Positions 1-8,199 of a stretch of 64,000 nucleotides of DNA are shown here, in pieces (positions within the stretch are counted from its first letter, which is position 1; each line of letters begins with the position of its first letter). The position numbers and the translations under genes are program-made. Below the pieces are notes generated by a model. The model was not told the origin of the DNA, did no database searches, and saw nothing but the letters and a program-made list of their open reading frames with translations. This DNA is from Burkholderia sp. IMCC1007 (GTDB lineage: Bacteria; Pseudomonadota; Gammaproteobacteria; Burkholderiales; Burkholderiaceae): assembly GCF_027257875.1 (NCBI RefSeq), contig NZ_JAPVQY010000004.1, positions 124,001 to 188,000 of the forward strand, given 5' to 3'.

Positions 1-102
1 TCGCCACGGACAGCGCGGCTGAGATCGAACTGGCTTCCGCGCTCAGCGACTGCTGCTCGATCGCGGCGGCCGGATCGTGCTTCGCATGCTGCCCGGCATT
101 CG
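1..102 (-). CDS. Possible fragment of an unrecognised protein, running off the left edge
   Basis: Read on the minus strand, one frame stays open across these bases and has the alanine-rich composition and codon choice of a real Burkholderia protein. It contains stretches such as GQHAKHDPAAAIEQQSL. No start codon is visible before the transposon-end-like sequence beginning near 109, so the gene may have been cut there. I do not recognise the family, and the fragment is too short to assign. It could also be a chance open frame in G+C-rich DNA. Confidence 0.2.
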
Positions 103-111
103 TCCCACAAA

Positions 112-240
112 GTAAAGTCGTAACATCTGGTCCCAAAGAAAACCCCATCATTCTGTGAGGGGACCAGTTCGTGTGTCTGACTTTACGTTCCGCAAAGGCG
201 AACTAAACTTCGATCTTGTTGATGTCGAGAAGTAAAGTCG
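112..240. repeat. Three GTAAAGTC repeats, candidate transposase-binding sites
   Basis: AAGTAAAGTCGTAAC (about 110-124) and AAGTAAAGTCGTGAC (about 230-244) are near-identical direct copies. A third GTAAAGTC lies inverted at 179-186 as GACTTTAC. Between the first two, CTGGTCCC at 127-134 and GGGACCAG at 160-167 form an inverted repeat. Multiple short repeats beside a transposase remnant are the usual layout of Tn7/Tn5053-like ends. That role is inferred. Confidence 0.45.
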
Positions 241-370
241 TGACTTTGCAAGGAGACGGGGGTGGACGATTCCTGTCCGGACGATCCCGCACAGCGCTTT
301 GCCTATCAGCCGGTGGCCATCCAGCGATCAAAATGGCTGCACCAATTCCATGCCTGGAGTCCGAAGCTAT

Positions 371-545
371 CCCGACGGCGGTCACATCGACGCAGGCCCC
401 TACGCGGAACCCAACGAGCGTCCCTATATCGAACGATTTTTCGGCACTGTTGACAGTACGCTGTCGCATCACCTTCCCGGCACGACAGGAAAGGGCGCCC
501 AAGATGTGCGACGGCCCTTGTCGGACCCAGACGGCAAGCTCATTA
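371..545 (+). pseudogene. Decayed DDE transposase (TnsB/TniA/Mu-type integrase core)
   Basis: One frame encodes PYIERFFGTVDSTLSHHLPG (about 422-481), followed by a GTTGKG..DVRRPLSDP stretch. This matches the family signature around the third catalytic residue (the Glu of the DDE triad, in IERFFGT) and the conserved LPGTT..(D/E)RR.LSDP block that follows it in TnsB/TniA-like transposases. The frame is lost on both sides: the upstream Asp residues and the Mu-transposase C-terminal region cannot be followed. It is therefore an inactive remnant. Confidence 0.6.
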
Positions 546-950
546 CCCCGATACCTCCATCGTCCTCCCGGACAGCCTACGGTCGACCCAATGCCCGAGG
601 TCACATCGGAACTTGCGGTGGGCCCAATCGCTTCGGGGGACCAGTCGACGCGTTGGGCAGCCCAATGGCCGCATGTCGACGCCACATGCATGAGGCTATA
701 CGCTGTCTACAAGAGACTCCGACGAAATCGGATCCGCCGCTTGGCACGTTCGATCGGGCCTGTCCGGTTAGAAATCGATTCGGACCGTCATTCGACTTAT
801 CACGGATTGCTGTTGTTCGACGGTAGCACATCACCGCTGTCGATCGCCTTACTCGGCTCGCGCCTTTCCTGGGAGCGACGATTCAGTATTCGAACTCTCG
901 TGGGTTGTCCAAAACACTATCCGCCGTTCGGTTTGCTTGAATGACTGGCC

Positions 951-1587
951 TTCATGCCCGTTCATCTAGCACCCACCGGCCTCGGCGATCCCGAAGACTG
1001 GTTGCGGCGCCATTTTATTCACGCACTTGATCAAACCTGGAACGCCTGGCGCACGATCGCACTCGGTATGCGTGAAAACGTGTGCCATGTCGTCTCTTCA
1101 TTGCTTCTGTCCCACACGCGTACTCTGGCTGGATGTTCGAGATCGCGACGTCGATTTCGGCCGCATCGTGGATGGGTGTCCGTGACCATGGTCGGTAGCA
1201 GAGCGACGCTGGACTGATAAGTTCATTCGGCCGGTGATCGGCGCGGTGCGCGGATTGCGTTTCTGGACGCGATGCACACGGTCGTCATCGGATGCCGTCC
1301 GTTAGGCAATTGGCACCACCAGCGCCGCACGCTCGGCATCCCGTTGGCACCGCTCGAGATCGCGCTGCTTCAGCCGAGCGAGCGCACCGGTAAGCACGTT
1401 GCTTTGCCACTGCCGAAACTGCATCTCGCGCGTTTATCACATTGCGTCGCACCAGATGCTCACGATTCCCTGCTGCCCAACCCATTATCGGCCATTGCAA
1501 ACGGCATGCCGACGCCGCGGGTGCGAGGCTCCCTGCAGGATGAACGCGCGCCAAATCTCTGCAAAACAGCATCCACCACCTGCATTT
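951..1587. other. Stretch without a convincing gene
   Basis: Between the transposase remnant and the Fur box there are only short open frames that I cannot assign. The most gene-like is a 40-residue minus-strand frame at 1302-1424, rich in Arg, Gln and Glu and helix-forming. It has no ribosome binding site and could be the tail of a broken gene. The base composition is mixed and looks like accumulated debris. Confidence 0.4.
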
Positions 1588-1606
1588 GATAATGACAATC
1601 ATTCTC
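1588..1606. promoter_or_regulatory. Fur box upstream of the microcin-like precursor
   Basis: GATAATGACAATCATTCTC matches the 19-bp Fur consensus GATAATGATAATCATTATC at 17 positions. The flanks extend the array of NAT(A/T)AT-type half sites (CATTTG follows). It lies about 190 bp before the precursor start codon, with no other gene between. Iron-dependent Fur repression is established for several class II microcin operons, so this site suggests expression under iron starvation. The match is seen directly; its function is inferred. Confidence 0.75.
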
Positions 1607-1730
1607 ATTTGTGGCACAGTGACCTCGGCGATGCAGTTCTTTCATGGTGCTGGCCTAGGTGTTTCGGGCGTGAACTCCGAAACTCCCTGTCCGCACCCTG
1701 GAGGCGTCGTCGAACCAAGTAGTGCAAGCG

Positions 1731-1744
1731 TGAGAGCGCTCTCA
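1731..1744. promoter_or_regulatory. TGAGAGCGCTCTCA palindrome, LacI-family-type operator
   Basis: This is a perfect 14-bp palindrome with the central CG and outer TG/CA typical of LacI/GalR-family operators. It sits between the Fur box and the precursor start, 55 bp before the ATG. No LacI-type regulator is encoded in the window, so any regulator would act from elsewhere or from a former host. It could instead be a symmetric RNA-processing element. Confidence 0.45.
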
Positions 1745-1798
1745 TGGAAGACTTTCACCAAAGAAACTGATCGAACCGTTATTAAGGAACACAAACGA

Positions 1799-2095
1799 AT
1801 GTCAAACAAATTTGATCATCTCGCCACGTCCTGCGGTACTTTCCAAGATCTCACGGAAAGTGAGATTGCGATGGTGTGTGGCGCGGCCGGGAAGGGGCCG
1901 ATGGAGGTTATGGGGCCCGAATTTCGAGGCCCGGTGACATCGGTGCCTGATTTTCCGCGGCCACCTGCCAATGGTCCAATGCCTGCAAGCGGCGCCGGCG
2001 CAGTTGGCGCATGGGGCGGCTATATTTACAACAATAGTCATCCGATTGGCTCAACGATTCAGAATATTCGTGGCGGGGCTGGCGGAAAGCATTGA
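1799..2095 (+). CDS. Putative class II microcin / double-glycine leader peptide precursor
   Basis: This 98-residue peptide starts at the ATG preceded by AAGGA (1784-1788), a much better start than the upstream in-frame ATG at 1586. Residues 17-29 (QDLTESEIAMVCGA) fit the double-glycine leader consensus: Glu at -8, Ile at -7, Val at -4, Gly at -2, Ala at -1. Cleavage after Ala29 would release about 69 residues. That product is rich in Gly and Pro, has no cysteine, and ends GGAGGKH. The only two cysteines (12 and 27) are in the leader. A matching C39-peptidase exporter lies downstream, and a Fur box and a LacI-type palindrome lie upstream. The mature sequence is unlike any microcin I know. A role as toxin, signal or modified peptide is inferred from context. 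Confidence 0.7.
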   Translation: MSNKFDHLATSCGTFQDLTESEIAMVCGAAGKGPMEVMGPEFRGPVTSVPDFPRPPANGPMPASGAGAVGAWGGYIYNNSHPIGSTIQNIRGGAGGKH

Positions 2096-2126
2096 CTCAT
2101 TGATATTTTAAAGAGGATCGTCTGAG

Positions 2127-2166
2127 GCATGCCGACGCCTAACGTAAGCGTCAGGTGTCGGCATGT
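2127..2166 (+). promoter_or_regulatory. Hairpin between precursor and downstream export genes
   Basis: CATGCCGACGCCT (2128-2140) and AGGTGTCGGCATG (2153-2165) pair over 13 positions with one G-U around a 12-base loop. There is no U-tract, so it is more likely an attenuator or RNA-stabilising/processing element than a full terminator. Such hairpins after the precursor gene commonly make it more abundant than the export genes in bacteriocin operons. That use here is inferred. Confidence 0.5.
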
Positions 2167-2190
2167 CAGAAGTAGCGTTATGGAACTAAC

Positions 2191-3069
2191 ATGAACACCC
2201 AATTGACGTCGCGATCGGATACGGAATTCATAGCCGCAGCCCATCTTGGAAGAAGTGGGTGGAAGTATGCTGCGGGAGCACTTCTTCTCTTGATTTCGGC
2301 CTGGCTGGTCGGCAATCTCGTATATTATTCGGTGGAATCGAGCATTTCGACGAGACTCGATCCCAATGCATCCGGATATGTTTTGAAATTAATATTTTTG
2401 TGCTCAACAACAACACTCCTATGGCTCGGAATGTTTCTCGTTGCAAAATTCGTTCTGCGTAGAAAAATAAGAACCTTTGTTTTATTCTCGAGAAAATTCA
2501 ACTTGAAATTGTTGGGTCTCGGGGTGATCGCTTTTCTCGTTGCAAGAGCAATCGATCTGCTTGTTTTGTTGGTGGCTGGAGGGAGGATTGGAACGCCAGC
2601 TGTGCGGTGGCCGGACTTCGCAGTCACACCTGTGTTTGCAACATATTGTGTAACTTATGTCGTCGTGTTGATTTTTCAAAGTGCGATCGAAGAAATCACT
2701 ACGCGTGGATTTGTCATGCAGTCGGTATTTGCCATTGCCAAAAACAAGTTCGCCTCGGCGACCATCACATCCATCCTGTTTGTTTCTCTTCATCCGGGAA
2801 ATGGCGTTGTCTTCGCCTCGACAATGCTCGCCGCTTCGATGTGGATGGCCGCACTCTGCCTCGTTAGCGACGGCTTGGAAATGCCGATTGGTTTCCATTT
2901 TTCCAACAATGTAGGCGCATTTTTTGCGACAGATGTCTTTTATGGAGGCTATTTGAATATAACCGCCCCCGCTGGATCGGAGTGGTCGTTGTTCATTTTG
3001 TATGCGCTTGCTGCTTCCGTGACATTTGCAATGATTCCATTGCGCCGCAATCGCCAGCGGAATTCATAA
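2191..3069 (+). CDS. CPBP-family intramembrane protease, candidate immunity protein
   Basis: This 292-residue, highly hydrophobic protein has about seven to eight membrane segments. All three CPBP (Abi/CAAX-protease-like) motifs are intact: EExxxR at 167-172 (EEITTR), FxxxH at 197-201 (FVSLH) and HxxxN at 236-240 (HFSNN). CPBP proteins in bacteriocin loci often provide self-immunity, and others process peptides in the membrane. Its position directly after the precursor favours immunity, though leader trimming is possible. The gene is strikingly AT-rich, with A/T homopolymers, unlike every gene beyond 8.2 kb, which indicates recent transfer. It probably has its own expression level because of the hairpin before it. 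Confidence 0.75.
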   Translation: MNTQLTSRSDTEFIAAAHLGRSGWKYAAGALLLLISAWLVGNLVYYSVESSISTRLDPNASGYVLKLIFLCSTTTLLWLGMFLVAKFVLRRKIRTFVLFSRKFNLKLLGLGVIAFLVARAIDLLVLLVAGGRIGTPAVRWPDFAVTPVFATYCVTYVVVLIFQSAIEEITTRGFVMQSVFAIAKNKFASATITSILFVSLHPGNGVVFASTMLAASMWMAALCLVSDGLEMPIGFHFSNNVGAFFATDVFYGGYLNITAPAGSEWSLFILYALAASVTFAMIPLRRNRQRNS

Positions 3070-3152
3070 TTGAAACTGGTCGACACCCTCGGCATTGAAT
3101 CAATGCCCCAGTACATTCCCCGTAACCACGCTTCTCCTCTCGGAACGCTTGC

Positions 3153-4421
3153 TTGAGAACCGCATCTGCAGATTCGCTCTTTCGCTCCGAGGCCACGGAA
3201 GCACAACGCACGTCGCGCTTGGGCGAAATCGTCTTGATCCGCCCCGTGTCGTTCATTTTTCTGACGGCTATCGCCCTCGGCATGGCAGCCATCGTGATTC
3301 TGTTCTTCGTATTTGGCAGCTATACGAGGCGCACTGCCGTCGAGGGCGTTTTGACACCCGACAGTGGCCTCGTGAAGCTCTACGCGAAACAGCCAGGCAT
3401 CGTATTGAGGAGGAAAGTCGTCGAAGGCCAAAGCGTGAAGCGTGACCAGGTGCTCTACACTGTTTCGACCGACCTGCAGAGTGCGGTCGCAGGCGATACA
3501 CAAGCCGCCCTCATCGGTCAGGCACATCAGCGCAAAGCGTCGCTACAGCAGGAATTGGGCAAGACCCGGCAGTTGCAGAACGACGAACGCGACACACTGC
3601 TGACCAAGATCGCTAGCCTGCGCACTCAGCTCGCCGGCGTCGATGACCAACTCGCCGTCCAGCGTATCCGTACCTCGCTCGCAGCCGACGCGTCAGCGCG
3701 CTACGCAAGTCTGCTCTCGAAGGACTACATCTCCAAGGACCAGGCCCAGCAACGTGAAGCCGAACTGCTTGACCAGCGCTCCAAACTCCACAGTCTCGAA
3801 CGCGACCGTGCCAGTTTTGCTCAGTTGCTGAAAGAGGCTTCCAACGATCTTACAGGCCTGTCGCTCAAGCAGCAGAACCAGCTGTCGCAGATCGAGCGCA
3901 GCGTGATCGATGTCGACCAGAGCCTGATTGAGAGCGAGGCGAAGCGTGAACTGGTCATCACGGCCCCGGAAACCGGCACTGCCACCGCCGTAATTGCCGA
4001 GCCGGGACAGATGGTCGACACCTCGCATCCGCTCGCGAGCGTCGTGCCAACAGGCGCTCGGTGGCAAGCATACCTGTTCGTGCCCAGCACCGCGGTTGGC
4101 TTTATCCGCGTGGGTGATCCGGTGCTGATCCGCTATCAAGCCTATCCGTACCAAAAATTCGGCCAGTATGCAGCGAACGTCGTGTCGATTGCCCGCACCG
4201 CGCTGTCGTCCGCGGAACTCGCGACGAGTGGTGGCCCGACCCGCAGCGATGGCACCTTCTACCGGATCACCGTCGCACTGAAATCGCAGCACGTGCTCGC
4301 CTACGGCAAGCCGCAACCACTGCAGGCCGGCATGGTGCTGCAGGCGGACATCCTGCAGGAACGCCGCCGCCTATACGAATGGGTACTCGAACCTCTTTAC
4401 AGCCTGACCGGCAAACTCTGA
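3153..4421 (+). CDS. HlyD/CvaA-like periplasmic adaptor of the peptide exporter
   Basis: This 422-residue membrane-fusion protein uses a TTG start with only a weak GGA upstream. It has a short cytoplasmic N-terminus and one membrane anchor (about 33-55). A split lipoyl/barrel region follows (about 70-110 and 260-300), around a long coiled coil (about 120-250, rich in Gln, Leu and Arg), and a beta-barrel C-terminus ends the protein. The pattern and length match CvaA-type adaptors of microcin exporters. It should connect the inner-membrane C39 ABC transporter to a TolC-like channel. It lies 15 bases before the ABC gene, so the two are probably co-transcribed. Confidence 0.88.
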   Translation: MRTASADSLFRSEATEAQRTSRLGEIVLIRPVSFIFLTAIALGMAAIVILFFVFGSYTRRTAVEGVLTPDSGLVKLYAKQPGIVLRRKVVEGQSVKRDQVLYTVSTDLQSAVAGDTQAALIGQAHQRKASLQQELGKTRQLQNDERDTLLTKIASLRTQLAGVDDQLAVQRIRTSLAADASARYASLLSKDYISKDQAQQREAELLDQRSKLHSLERDRASFAQLLKEASNDLTGLSLKQQNQLSQIERSVIDVDQSLIESEAKRELVITAPETGTATAVIAEPGQMVDTSHPLASVVPTGARWQAYLFVPSTAVGFIRVGDPVLIRYQAYPYQKFGQYAANVVSIARTALSSAELATSGGPTRSDGTFYRITVALKSQHVLAYGKPQPLQAGMVLQADILQERRRLYEWVLEPLYSLTGKL

Positions 4422-4436
4422 CGCGATGCCTTACTC

Positions 4437-6635
4437 ATGCCCTTTCTTGATCGCCTTTCATTTGGTATCGGCAGCAAGCTTCCGATAACCCTGCAGACGG
4501 AAGCTACCGAGTGCGGCCTCGCATGCCTTGCGATGGTCGCGGGCTATCATGGCCACCATATCGATCTCGCGACACTGCGCAGACAGTTTCCCGTGTCCCT
4601 GAAGGGAACAGGCCTCGATCGCGTCATCGAAGTTGCGCAGCGCCTGAATCTTGGTACCCGAGCGCTCAAGCTTGATCTCGGCCATTTTGGCCAGTTGCGC
4701 GCGCCGTGCATTCTGCACTGGAACTTCAATCACTTTGTCGTGTTGCGCGAAGTAAACGGCAAGACCGTGACGATCCACGATCCGGCTCAGGGTGTCCGTA
4801 AGCTATCGCTTGATGAGTTGTCCCGCGCGTTCACCGGCGTCGCGCTGGAACTGTGGCCCGCGAGCAGCTTCAAGCCACGTGAGGCGACGCCCTCCGTCAA
4901 GCTTCGCGCGTTGCTCGGGCCAGTGACCGGGTTGTCTCATTCAATCGGACAGATCCTGCTGTTGGCGCTTGCGCTGGAAGTATTTGCGCTGGCCTCGCCA
5001 TTCTTCCTTCAATGGGTAATCGATGAGGCGATCGTCAGCGCGGACCGAGATCTTCTGACGGTGCTCGCACTCGGCTTCGGGCTGTTGTTGCTAATGGAAC
5101 AGGCGACCAGCGCTATTCGCGCGTGGGCGATGATGTACTTCGGAACGACGCTCAACGTACAGTGGCGCGCAAACGTATTCACGCATCTGCTGAGTCTGCC
5201 GGTGCAGTATTTCGAACGCCGTCACCAGGGTGACGTCGTGTCGCGCTTCGGTGCGGTCGACACGATCCAGCATACGCTCACAGCATCGTTCCTGAGCGCG
5301 GTGATCGATGGGCTAATGACCATCGTTACGCTCGCGATGATGTTCATCTACAACTGGAAGCTGGGGCTGATCGCGCTTGGCACGATGCTGCTCTACGCGC
5401 TGCTGCGCGCGCTCTGGTATCTGCCGCTTCGGCAGGCCACTGAAGAGCAGATCATCCACACCGCCAAGCAGCAGAGTCACTTCCTCGAAACTGTGCGCGG
5501 CGTAAAGACGATCAAGCTGTTCAACCGGCAGAACGAACGCCGTTCAGGCTGGCTCACGCTGCTGGTCGAGCAAATCAATGCAGGCCTGCACGCGCAGAAA
5601 CTGCAACTGTTCTACCAGCAACTGAACGGACTATTGTTTGGCCTCGAGGGCCTGGTGATCATCTGGCTCGGCGCACGTTTTGTGATGGATGGCCAGTTCA
5701 CTGTCGGTGTGCTGATGGCGTTCAATGCGTACAAGGGGCAGTTCGACAGTCGGGTCGGCAGTCTGATCGACAAGTTCTTCGAGGTCAAGATGCTGCAGTT
5801 GCAAGGTGAGCGCCTGGCCGACATCGTGTTCGCGCAAGCCGAACCCGACGCCAGCCTGCGCCAGGTACCCGGCGAAAGTGACAATCTGGTCGCCAGCATC
5901 GAATGCGAGCAGCTCGTGTTCCGCTACGTCGCCGGCGAACCGCTCGTGCTCGCCGGCGTGTCGCTCAAGATCGAACCGGGAGAATCGGTGGCGATTGTTG
6001 GTCCGTCCGGGTGTGGCAAGACCACGTTGATCAACGTACTGCTCGGCGTGCTGATGCCAACGGGCGGCACGATCCGCGTCGGTGGCGTCGACGTTGAAAA
6101 ACTCGGGCTCGACCGGCTGCGTGCGCTCGTCGGCACCGTACTGCAAGACGACGTGCTGTTTGCCGGCTCAATCGCCGACAACATCAGTTTCTTTGATCCG
6201 CAAGTAGATCTCCGCTGGGTGGCCGAATGCGCAGAGCTCGCAGCCGTGCACGCGGATATTATCGAGATGCCGATGGGCTACAACACGTTAGTCGGCGACA
6301 TGGGGACGGTACTGTCGGGCGGGCAGAAGCAGCGTGTGCTGCTAGCACGGGCGCTCTACAAGCGCCCGAAGATCCTGGTGCTCGACGAAGCGACCAGCCA
6401 TCTCGACCTGCAGCGCGAACAGCAGGTGAATGCCGCCGTCAGTGCGCTAAAAATGACACGCTTGATTGTCGCGCACCGGCCGGAGACCATTGCTTCAGCT
6501 TCACGTGTGATCGTGCTCAAGGGTGGCAAGATCGTTCTCGATCAGGCGACATCGGGATGCCTGCCAAACGATATTGCGCCGGAGGTCGCTCCGCCGGCCG
6601 GCACGCTCGCCTCCGAGCGCGCGACCGAACAGTAA
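4437..6635 (+). CDS. Peptidase-containing ABC transporter (C39, CvaB-like)
   Basis: This 732-residue protein combines three modules. An N-terminal C39 cysteine peptidase has catalytic Cys26 in QTEATECGLAC, His99 in NHFVVL and Asp115 in HDPAQG. A six-helix exporter domain spans about 160-440. The ATPase has Walker A GPSGCGKTT near 522-530, the signature LSGGQKQR near 626-633 and Walker B ILVLDEATS near 647-655. The peptidase cuts after double-glycine-type leaders while the transporter exports the product, matching the precursor at 1799. The full triad implies an active protease, not a degenerate peptidase-like domain. It overlaps the next gene by one base. Confidence 0.93.
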   Translation: MPFLDRLSFGIGSKLPITLQTEATECGLACLAMVAGYHGHHIDLATLRRQFPVSLKGTGLDRVIEVAQRLNLGTRALKLDLGHFGQLRAPCILHWNFNHFVVLREVNGKTVTIHDPAQGVRKLSLDELSRAFTGVALELWPASSFKPREATPSVKLRALLGPVTGLSHSIGQILLLALALEVFALASPFFLQWVIDEAIVSADRDLLTVLALGFGLLLLMEQATSAIRAWAMMYFGTTLNVQWRANVFTHLLSLPVQYFERRHQGDVVSRFGAVDTIQHTLTASFLSAVIDGLMTIVTLAMMFIYNWKLGLIALGTMLLYALLRALWYLPLRQATEEQIIHTAKQQSHFLETVRGVKTIKLFNRQNERRSGWLTLLVEQINAGLHAQKLQLFYQQLNGLLFGLEGLVIIWLGARFVMDGQFTVGVLMAFNAYKGQFDSRVGSLIDKFFEVKMLQLQGERLADIVFAQAEPDASLRQVPGESDNLVASIECEQLVFRYVAGEPLVLAGVSLKIEPGESVAIVGPSGCGKTTLINVLLGVLMPTGGTIRVGGVDVEKLGLDRLRALVGTVLQDDVLFAGSIADNISFFDPQVDLRWVAECAELAAVHADIIEMPMGYNTLVGDMGTVLSGGQKQRVLLARALYKRPKILVLDEATSHLDLQREQQVNAAVSALKMTRLIVAHRPETIASASRVIVLKGGKIVLDQATSGCLPNDIAPEVAPPAGTLASERATEQ

Positions 6636-8086
6636 TGCCAACGGTCCGCATCTCTTTCTCCACCGCTTGCGCGGCCATGTTGCTCACTGCGCAGCCTGCG
6701 GACGGGCAGTTGCTCGATATCTATCGTACGCAAAATCTTATCTCGGAAATCCCGGCTGCGCCTATGTTGAAAAACGCATCATGTGTGGCGGAAGTGGTCG
6801 ATCGTCCAATCGAACTGGAGGATGCGATCTTGCAAGCGATCTGCGCAAATCCACAGACCCGGCAGGCATGGGCGAACGCGCGTGCGCAGGCCGCGGCGGT
6901 CGGGGTCAGCGAGGCCGCTTATCTGCCCACGTTGAATGCAACGGGTGGGTACGGGCGTGACACGCTGCGGACGACCTATGACGGCAGCGCATACGGTATA
7001 AGCGATATCACAAATTCACAAAACTCGTCCAGCAAATACGGCATGTTGAATCTGAGCTGGGTGCTGTTCGATTTCGGCAAGCGCAGCGCCGCCCTACGTC
7101 AGGCGCGCCAGCTTCTTGCCGCCGCGAATGCCTCGCAGGACGGTACCCTGCAAACTGTGTTTTTCAATGCTGCGCAGTCCTATTACGCTGTGCTTGATGC
7201 GCGGGCATCCGTTGAAGCAGCGCGGCAGTCGGAAACCATTGCGAAGGAAAGTCTTGCAGAGGCCAGCGCGAAGCATGATGCCGGAGCCGGAACACTGAGC
7301 GACCAGTTGCAGGCGCAGACGAGCTACCGCCGCGCGGTGCTTGATCGGGTGAGCGCGGAAGGCGGAATGCACATGGCGGTTGGCACGCTTGCTACTGCGA
7401 TGGGGCTCGACGCGAACACGCCCGTGCGTATCGCCGCGTCCGAGTCCACCGCGGATAGGACCGAGTTTGCGCAAGGGGTCGATCAGCTTATCGATGAGGC
7501 CAAGGCGCGGCAACCCAAGTTGATTGAGGCCCGGGCGAAACTCGCGGCCGCGCGGGCGAATGTCGACGCTGTACGCGCCCAGAAGCGTCCCACTATCTCG
7601 CTGATCGGTAGCTTGACGCAAAATAATCCGTCATACCAGCAACAACCTGTCTCACTTGGCTCACCGCCGCTGAGTTCCAGCCGTGGCAGCACGATTGGCA
7701 TTCAGGTAACGATTCCACTGTTTGAAGGCTTCGCATCTGGCTACCGTGTCGCACAGGCTCGGGCACAAGTCGACGCAACGGAAGCAGAGGTGCAGAACAC
7801 CGAACTGCAGGTATCGCTCAACGTATGGAAGAGTTACCAAAGCCTGAAAACCGACACGGAAAACCTTAGTAACTCGAAGGATCTGCTCAAGGATGCTCAG
7901 CGCTCGTTCGATATCGCACGTGGCCGCTACACGGCGGGCGTCGGCACCTTCACCGAACTGCTTAACGCTCTGACTGCGCAGACCGATGCGCAGAAGCAGC
8001 GAGTGCTAGCTGTCTCAAAATGGCGCACCGCACGCCTCAAGCTTGCGGAGAGTCTCGGCAAGCTTGGTATGTGGCGTAGTCCGTAA
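6635..8086 (+). CDS. TolC-family outer membrane efflux protein of the peptide exporter
   Basis: This 483-residue protein starts at the ATG overlapping the stop of the ABC gene (TAATG). A hydrophobic signal region (about 8-25) is followed by two repeats of the outer membrane efflux domain with long helical coiled coils, for example the region around 95-260 and 300-470. With the HlyD-like adaptor and the C39 ABC protein it completes a dedicated type I secretion system. Many microcin clusters borrow the housekeeping TolC instead. A cluster-specific channel therefore suggests the unit moves as a self-sufficient package. Confidence 0.9.
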   Translation: MPTVRISFSTACAAMLLTAQPADGQLLDIYRTQNLISEIPAAPMLKNASCVAEVVDRPIELEDAILQAICANPQTRQAWANARAQAAAVGVSEAAYLPTLNATGGYGRDTLRTTYDGSAYGISDITNSQNSSSKYGMLNLSWVLFDFGKRSAALRQARQLLAAANASQDGTLQTVFFNAAQSYYAVLDARASVEAARQSETIAKESLAEASAKHDAGAGTLSDQLQAQTSYRRAVLDRVSAEGGMHMAVGTLATAMGLDANTPVRIAASESTADRTEFAQGVDQLIDEAKARQPKLIEARAKLAAARANVDAVRAQKRPTISLIGSLTQNNPSYQQQPVSLGSPPLSSSRGSTIGIQVTIPLFEGFASGYRVAQARAQVDATEAEVQNTELQVSLNVWKSYQSLKTDTENLSNSKDLLKDAQRSFDIARGRYTAGVGTFTELLNALTAQTDAQKQRVLAVSKWRTARLKLAESLGKLGMWRSP

Positions 8087-8199
8087 TAGGTGGCATAGGA
8101 GTCGTGGAAAAGGGACCAGCGAGTCAAGAGGGCAAGATAAAACCTTATCACCGGCACGATTGCCTGTTCAAACTTGGGGGAAGCAGCACATCGCGTGGC

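Larger units (their letters stand above)
109..950. mobile_element. Degraded transposon remnant (TnsB/TniA-type)
   Basis: This stretch combines three short end-like repeats (GTAAAGTC cores near 112, 179 and 232, the middle one inverted) with a decayed DDE transposase fragment. No intact reading frame survives and the remaining open frames switch phase. TnsB/TniA-family elements carry several short transposase-binding repeats just inside each end, which fits the repeats here. Element boundaries cannot be fixed by eye, so the limits given are only where signals start and stop. The neighbouring microcin cluster may have arrived with it. Confidence 0.5.

Noticed and set aside
1586-1798. Extended N-terminus for the microcin-like precursor
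   Set aside because: The upstream ATG overlaps the Fur box, has no ribosome binding site, and would put a 71-residue tail before a leader that is already complete from 1799.
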